Origin: Clostridia bacterium
GTDB lineage: Bacteria > Bacillota > Sulfobacillia > SLMV01
Direction of reading: 5' to 3'
Length of the DNA: 10,559 bases
Assembly (NCBI GenBank): GCA_007136565.1
Contig: SLGS01000165.1
Span: 1 to 10,559, forward strand
The translations under genes and the position numbers were made by a program. Under the pieces are notes generated by a model. The model searched no databases, had not been told where the DNA came from, and worked only from the letters and a program-made list of their open reading frames with translations. Shown piece by piece: positions 7,527 through 10,559 of this stretch. How positions within the stretch are numbered: position 1 is the stretch's first letter; each line of letters starts with the position of its first letter.

Positions 7527-7740
7527 CCCCTTCACTCCTAACCATTACGGCGAAATCTGGACATCTCAACTCACACATCCGACACTTGATACACTCCTCC
7601 GGATGGGCGACGACGGCTATCCCGGATTCGTCGGCTTCCAGGACCTTCTTGGGGCAAAAGGCGATGCAGATGCCACAGGCTTTGCAAAGGCTTCTATCAA
7701 TCAAAACGGGGTCCGTGTTGACGGTGTCAGGTGACGACAA
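7519..7740 (-). CDS. korD: 2-oxoglutarate:ferredoxin oxidoreductase, delta subunit (2[4Fe-4S] ferredoxin)
   Basis: This small subunit (73 residues from the chosen start) carries two CxxCxxCxxxC clusters, C19/C22/C25/C29 and C50/C53/C56/C60, each last cysteine followed by proline. That is a bacterial 2[4Fe-4S] ferredoxin. In the complex it passes electrons from the thiamine diphosphate site to soluble ferredoxin. The start chosen is TTG at 7740, preceded by GAGGGGGG; an ATG at 7809 in the same frame would add 23 residues that lie inside the GntR coding region and do not look like ferredoxin. From 7740 the gene overlaps the end of the GntR gene by 14 bases and the start of korA by eight, a sign that regulator and enzyme share one transcript. 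Confidence 0.9.
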   Translation of the reverse strand: MSSPDTVNTDPVLIDRSLCKACGICIAFCPKKVLEADESGIAVVAHPEECIKCRMCELRCPDFAVMVRSEGDE

Positions 7741-8728
7741 TGCTATCCCCCCCTCGATCGCGATGTCTCTCCAGGAGTTTTCTCTGTAGTACGTTGACCG
7801 ATCCAGCATCGGGTTTGTAGATGAATTCGATTATCGGGATCTCATCCCCCGATAGTATTTGGACGTCCCTACGCCGGCCGGGCGACACGATTGCGGCGTC
7901 CACGTCGGCCAACGCACTCTTCAGGGCTTCCGCATCCCGGGATAACTCGATCCTCGTGTCGAGGTGGGCCAATCCGGACTGCTCCAGGGACTTTTGGACT
8001 CTGTGAGCGAAGACTTCCGACAGGCATACCAGCGCCACGGGGCGATCCCCGGGCAACTGCGCCAAGCGCACCATGGTTTCGACCTCGGGATCCAGGGCGA
8101 TACCCAACACCTCGACCTCTTCGCCGAGGATATCGCGAACCTGGTCTAGGTGAAAGAACGTGGTAACCACCAGGTCCATTTCGGCCAGGCGATCCCTCAC
8201 GCCCGCGGCGTCACTCTCGAGATCGTCGATCATTACAGGCAACACGCGGACGCCCGCTCCCAATTCCAGCGAGCGGGTGAAGAAGTCCAGTTGCTCCGAA
8301 TTGCATTCCACGAAGGCGACATCTATACCGGCCAAGAGGCTTCTGCGGGCGTCTAGGCGACGTTGAAATATTCGTTCTACCGCCACCAGGTCCAATCCCA
8401 GCTCCGTGACATCGTCGAGGAGATCGTCCACCAACTTCTTCAACCTGTCCTCGGGATCTTCCCCGTTTTCTCCCCCGGGGGCCGCGTCCGGGTTTCCGCG
8501 CACAAAAGTACCGCGGCCCTGTTGGGAAGTAACCAGGCCGCGGTCCGCTAAACCCTTATACGCCAGGCTAACCGTGTTTCGACTGACACCGAGGACCTCG
8601 GCCAGGTGCCTTTCGGGGGGCAGTTTGAAACCCCTTCGCCATAGCCCGGACTTGATGAGGTCGGCCATCTGATCGCGCAACTGCACGTAGAGGGGTACTC
8701 CGTTGCGACGGTCAACCCGCAATGTCAT
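7727..8728 (-). CDS. GntR-family transcriptional regulator with an unclassified C-terminal effector domain
   Basis: Residues 1-78 are a GntR winged helix: PLYVQLRDQMADLIKSG (12-28), LPPERHLAEVLGVSRNTVSLAY (37-57, with a recognition helix in SRNTVSLAY) and the wing QQGRGTFVRG (69-78). An acidic linker (81-107) follows. The remaining 225 residues are not the FadR, HutC, YtrA or MocR aminotransferase domain. They alternate hydrophobic strands (VAFVEC at 137-142, VRVLPVMI 160-167, DLVVTTFF 185-192, VEVLGIAL 205-212, VALVCLS 231-237, DAAIVS 277-282) with helices, like a two-lobed Rossmann or periplasmic-binding-type fold. The start is ATG at 8728 behind GGGAGG. It has its own promoter and overlaps korD, so it probably controls itself and kor. 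Ligand unknown; a 2-oxoacid, amino acid or acyl-CoA would make sense. Confidence 0.88.
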   Translation of the reverse strand: MTLRVDRRNGVPLYVQLRDQMADLIKSGLWRRGFKLPPERHLAEVLGVSRNTVSLAYKGLADRGLVTSQQGRGTFVRGNPDAAPGGENGEDPEDRLKKLVDDLLDDVTELGLDLVAVERIFQRRLDARRSLLAGIDVAFVECNSEQLDFFTRSLELGAGVRVLPVMIDDLESDAAGVRDRLAEMDLVVTTFFHLDQVRDILGEEVEVLGIALDPEVETMVRLAQLPGDRPVALVCLSEVFAHRVQKSLEQSGLAHLDTRIELSRDAEALKSALADVDAAIVSPGRRRDVQILSGDEIPIIEFIYKPDAGSVNVLQRKLLERHRDRGGDSIVVT

Positions 8729-8770
8729 GATGCCCCACCTCCCGGTAAATGTGCCGTACTAGATCCAGAT

Positions 8771-8798
8771 TGGACCCATGGAACCTACCTCGAGTCCA
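8771..8798. promoter_or_regulatory. Candidate operator: palindromes at the GntR gene transcription start
   Basis: GGACCCATGGAACC (8772-8785) is an imperfect palindrome around CCATGG with GG...CC flanks, lying about +6 to +19 relative to the predicted start. TGGAC (8771-8775) and GTCCA (8794-8798) form a wider inverted repeat that reaches the -10 box. Position and symmetry fit an autoregulatory operator for the adjacent GntR protein, but there is no second copy to compare with, so this is a weak inference. Confidence 0.3.
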
Positions 8799-8826
8799 TT
8801 ATAGACGGCGACGGTGCCGGGGTAAA
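8798..8826 (-). promoter_or_regulatory. Sigma70-type promoter of the GntR-kor transcript
   Basis: On the - strand TTTACC (8826-8821) is a four-of-six match to a -35 box, then a 17-base spacer, then TATAAT (8803-8798), a perfect -10. Transcription would begin near 8791, about 63 bases before the GntR ATG. It sits immediately after the yajC stop codon, so the GntR-kor block need not depend on read-through from yajC. It is the best promoter in the window. Confidence 0.65.
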
Positions 8827-8829
8827 GGG

Positions 8830-9174
8830 CTACTGGAGTCGCTCTTCCTCTTCTTCGACGGGCTCGGAGTACTCCATCTCGCCCCCGGAGGCGGAAGAGG
8901 GGTTCTTTGAGGCCACGGCCATCTTAGAAAACTTCATTTCCATCTCGTCGGCTACTTCGATGGTGATCACGTCTTCGCGCAGGGCGGTAATTCGACCATG
9001 TATGCCCCCTATGGTGACTACCTCATCCCCCACGCGCAGAGAGGATAGCATTTCGCGACGCTCTTTCTCCCGCTTTTGCTGGGGACGTATCATCATGAAG
9101 TAGATCAATCCCAATAGGAGTAACCAGGGCCAAAGTCCGATCAAGAAGTTGCCTCCGTCTGGCATGGTGTGCAT
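8830..9174 (-). CDS. yajC: Preprotein translocase subunit YajC
   Basis: The 114-residue protein has one membrane helix at about 10-29 (FLIGLWPWLLLLGLIYFMMI) immediately followed by RPQQKREKERRE, the YajC hallmark. A small beta-rich domain follows: LRVGDEVVTIGGIHGRI (46-62), then DVITIEVADEMEMKFSKMAV (68-87). The C-terminal tail is acidic. YajC associates with SecDF-YidC at the cytoplasmic membrane and assists Sec-dependent export. The start is ATG at 9174 with AAGG seven bases before it; GTG at 9177 and ATG at 9165 are alternatives. No secD, secF or tgt is next to it, whereas those are common neighbours elsewhere. It is 32 bases downstream of the MoaD-like gene and probably co-transcribed with it. 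Confidence 0.93.
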   Translation of the reverse strand: MHTMPDGGNFLIGLWPWLLLLGLIYFMMIRPQQKREKERREMLSSLRVGDEVVTIGGIHGRITALREDVITIEVADEMEMKFSKMAVASKNPSSASGGEMEYSEPVEEEEERLQ

Positions 9175-9206
9175 CACCTTTCCTTGGAACCCGTCCCGAA
9201 CTCGCG

Positions 9207-9446
9207 CTAACCTCCGGCCACGGGTGAAATGAGTAGCAATTCGGAATCACTCTCGAGGGTGTAGTCGAGGTGCTGGGTCGTTCCATCCACCAGGACAGCG
9301 GCGAAGATCATAGGGTTGACGCCTATGTGATCTCTGAGCAGTTGGCGTATGGTGATGGGTTCGTCGACATCGACCTCGAAGACCTCCCGCCTATCGGGCA
9401 TAAGGGAGACCACATGACCGTGTACTTTCGCTACGATTTTCAACAT
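9207..9446 (-). CDS. MoaD/ThiS-family ubiquitin-like sulfur-carrier protein
   Basis: The 79-residue product has the size and strand pattern of a beta-grasp sulfur carrier and ends in SPVAGG. A free C-terminal Gly-Gly is what E1-like enzymes adenylate and thiocarboxylate in MoaD and ThiS. The -PVAGG ending is closer to MoaD (typically PPVxGG) than to ThiS. Other features are a first strand at 1-7, a VDEPITIRQLL turn-helix at 27-37 and VLVDGTT at 51-57. The start is ATG at 9446 preceded by GGGGAGGG; the frame extends to 9512, but the extra residues look non-coding. No moaE, thiG, moeB/thiF or cysteine-synthase partner is present, so molybdopterin, thiamine, tungsten-cofactor or another sulfur-transfer role cannot be chosen. 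It stands first in a two-gene unit with yajC. Confidence 0.8.
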   Translation of the reverse strand: MLKIVAKVHGHVVSLMPDRREVFEVDVDEPITIRQLLRDHIGVNPMIFAAVLVDGTTQHLDYTLESDSELLLISPVAGG

Positions 9447-9581
9447 AATCCCTCCCCGCCGATATCCTACCCCATTGTCTCCAAAACCAACGAACGATGT
9501 CCACCTGTTCATCGCGGGGTTGGCCCCGCTATCCGCGGGTAAAAAGTCCTAAGAGATGGGACAAACCGCGCTGGAAGGATA
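9447..9581. promoter_or_regulatory. Divergent intergenic region with a G+C-rich hairpin
   Basis: This 135-base gap separates the - strand MoaD-like gene from the + strand CMD gene and must hold both promoters. GCGGGG (9514-9519) and CCCCGC (9524-9529) form a 6 bp stem with a TTGG loop, followed by CCGCGG (9533-9538). I found no convincing -35/-10 pair for either direction. Weak hexamers such as TAGGAT on the - strand are not enough for a call. Confidence 0.35.
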
Positions 9582-9941
9582 GTGATCGAGTTGGGACGCA
9601 TTGACGAGTTCGATGATTTCAGGGAACGGATGAACGAACTGATCCTCGGCCGAGGAAACGTGACGGTGAATCGATTCTTCGCCCTGGACAACAGGGCGTA
9701 CGAAGATGGGCGCATCGACGCGAAGACCAAAGAGATGTTGGGGCTCGTAGCCTCCATGGTACTCAGGTGCGATGATTGCATAACCTATCATGTCATGCAG
9801 TGCCACCAGCTGGGCGTGGACGTCGAAGAGTTCTTCGAGATATTCTCCGTCGCCCTGGTCGTGGGGGGTTCCATAGTGATCCCGCACATGCGCCGAGCCG
9901 TCGAGTTGCTGGAGGAACTCGACGCGGAGGCGGGGTCGTGA
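9582..9941 (+). CDS. Carboxymuconolactone decarboxylase (CMD/AhpD-like) family protein
   Basis: The 119-residue, all-helical protein matches the AhpD-like branch of the CMD fold. E51, C63-D-D-C66 and H70 reproduce the spacing of the AhpD catalytic Glu, CxxC and His (E, +12 C, +15 C, +19 H). The second AhpD histidine, between the two cysteines, is Asp here. The second half (VEEFFEIFSVALVVGGSIV, 81-99) is the usual helix preceding the subunit interface. Such proteins act as thiol-disulfide or peroxidase-recycling catalysts, while true CMD decarboxylases lack the CxxC, so a redox role is favoured. The start is GTG at 9582, behind GGAAGGA at short spacing. It is transcribed alone, divergently from the MoaD-like gene, and its natural partner is not visible. 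Confidence 0.87.
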   Translation: MIELGRIDEFDDFRERMNELILGRGNVTVNRFFALDNRAYEDGRIDAKTKEMLGLVASMVLRCDDCITYHVMQCHQLGVDVEEFFEIFSVALVVGGSIVIPHMRRAVELLEELDAEAGS

Positions 9942-9975
9942 GGGTCCATCCCCACCGGGAATAATCATCGGAGGT

Positions 9976-10012
9976 GAAGGGGGCGCTTCGCGGATCGGCG
10001 CCGGATCCCCTC
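9976..10012. terminator. Possible bidirectional hairpin between convergent genes
   Basis: GAAGGG (9976-9981) plus GGCGC (9982-9986) pair with GCGCC (9998-10002) and CCCCTC (10007-10012), with one G-T pair and a four-base bulge (10003-10006). It lies between the CMD stop and the stop of the membrane-protein gene. Neither strand has a U-tract, so it is a weak terminator candidate. Confidence 0.3.
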
Positions 10013-10511
10013 AGTTGCCGGTTTCCCGGCTTTCGTTCGTGGCGAATTCGGATCGGGCTTCGTCGAGATCGACGCCGATGCCGTCGAAGGCCCTTCGAAT
10101 GATGGCGCCCTTCATGTCCTCCTCGGGTGGATAGTAGAGGTATACGGCACGCAGGATCTTGGACCTGAGGTCCCGGCGACCGAACGAGAGTTCCAGGCAG
10201 TCGTCGTGGAAGTAATATTCCTTGAAACGACGCCACTTGAACTCCTGTTTGCCCAGGACGGTTCTCAAGGTGACGCCGGTGTCGTCCAGGCGATACCTGA
10301 GGGGGAAAAGAAACGAATTTATGGCGACGATGAGGGCCAGGCCCGCCACCGCCAGCATGATGGGATCTCCGTCTCCCCAATAGAGTATGCCCAAGAATAC
10401 CAAGCCCACGATGCCCGCTTTGGCGGCCCGCAGGGGCTTCATCTTGAGCAGGTGGACCGACCAGGTTAGTACCTTCTCTCCTCCGGCGGAATCCGAATCA
10501 TTTCTTCCCAT
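10011..10511 (-). CDS. Small two-helix membrane protein with a PH-like domain, function unknown
   Basis: The 166-residue protein has a short polar, basic N-terminus and two predicted membrane helices at about 31-45 and 50-69, separated by the tight turn GDGD. A soluble part of about 95 residues follows. The segment right after helix 2, FPLRYRLDDTGVTLRTVLGKQEFKWRRFKEYY (69-100), has the strand-turn-strand pattern of the bacterial PH-like domain (bPH/DUF304-like): 'Y-l-d-G-v...G---i-W--i'. The end (142-166) is acidic and helical. Such proteins are membrane-anchored and poorly characterised. The start is ATG at 10511 behind GGAGGTGTGGC. It is convergent with the CMD gene, and its upstream neighbour is outside the window. 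No enzyme motif is seen, so no function is proposed. Confidence 0.7.
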   Translation of the reverse strand: MGRNDSDSAGGEKVLTWSVHLLKMKPLRAAKAGIVGLVFLGILYWGDGDPIMLAVAGLALIVAINSFLFPLRYRLDDTGVTLRTVLGKQEFKWRRFKEYYFHDDCLELSFGRRDLRSKILRAVYLYYPPEEDMKGAIIRRAFDGIGVDLDEARSEFATNESRETGN

Positions 10512-10559
10512 GCCACACCTCCGGGATCTTGGCTATTATTCGCCGATTACGACGCGTCG

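Noticed and set aside
7741..7809. Longer korD start (ATG at 7809)
   Set aside because: The additional residues overlap the end of the GntR gene and do not resemble ferredoxin; the TTG at 7740 has a better ribosome site.
10536..10559. Possible C-terminal end of an upstream - strand gene (stop TAA at 10538-10536)
   Set aside because: Only seven codons lie in the window, too few to support a gene call.

Overview
The window (roughly 60% G+C by eye) looks like a chromosomal piece from an anaerobic, high-G+C bacterium. yajC, consensus-like AGGAGG ribosome sites and a sigma70-type promoter argue for Bacteria rather than Archaea. The four-subunit ferredoxin-dependent 2-oxoacid oxidoreductase and a methylmalonyl-CoA-type carboxyltransferase argue for anaerobic amino-acid or organic-acid metabolism. 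Several genes appear to start with GTG or TTG. A Gram-positive-like anaerobe (Actinobacteriota or Firmicutes) is my guess, but the lineage cannot be fixed from this sequence. No tRNA, rRNA, CRISPR array, insertion sequence or phage gene was seen.

Layout: (1) 3-470, + strand, the C-terminal end of a YVTN-type beta-propeller protein, followed by a strong hairpin terminator at 521-557. (2) 557-8728, - strand, a long co-directional block. Read in the direction of transcription it holds a GntR-type regulator, korD-korA-korB-korC, gdhA, a carboxyltransferase subunit (MmdA/PccB family), 5-formyltetrahydrofolate cyclo-ligase and a GNAT acetyltransferase. (3) 8830-9446, - strand, a MoaD/ThiS-like ubiquitin-fold protein followed by yajC. 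(4) 9582-9941, + strand, an AhpD/CMD-family protein diverging from the MoaD-like gene. (5) 10011-10511, - strand, a small two-helix membrane protein with a PH-like tail, convergent with the CMD gene.

How the genes may work together: GdhA interconverts glutamate and 2-oxoglutarate. KorDABC converts 2-oxoglutarate to succinyl-CoA with reduction of ferredoxin. The carboxyltransferase subunit belongs to the family acting between (S)-methylmalonyl-CoA and propionyl-CoA. With a mutase and epimerase, which are not in the window, this would be a glutamate-to-propionyl-CoA route, and in reverse an assimilatory one. The GntR gene has a consensus -10 promoter with a palindrome just downstream and overlaps korD by 14 bases, so it is a good candidate for autoregulation and control of kor. 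A strong hairpin without a U-tract sits between gdhA and the carboxyltransferase gene and may set their relative expression.

Nothing here is clearly a new defence or mobile system. The best leads are the unclassified effector domain of the GntR regulator, the glutamate/2-oxoacid/methylmalonyl-CoA gene set, and the orphan MoaD-like protein next to yajC.
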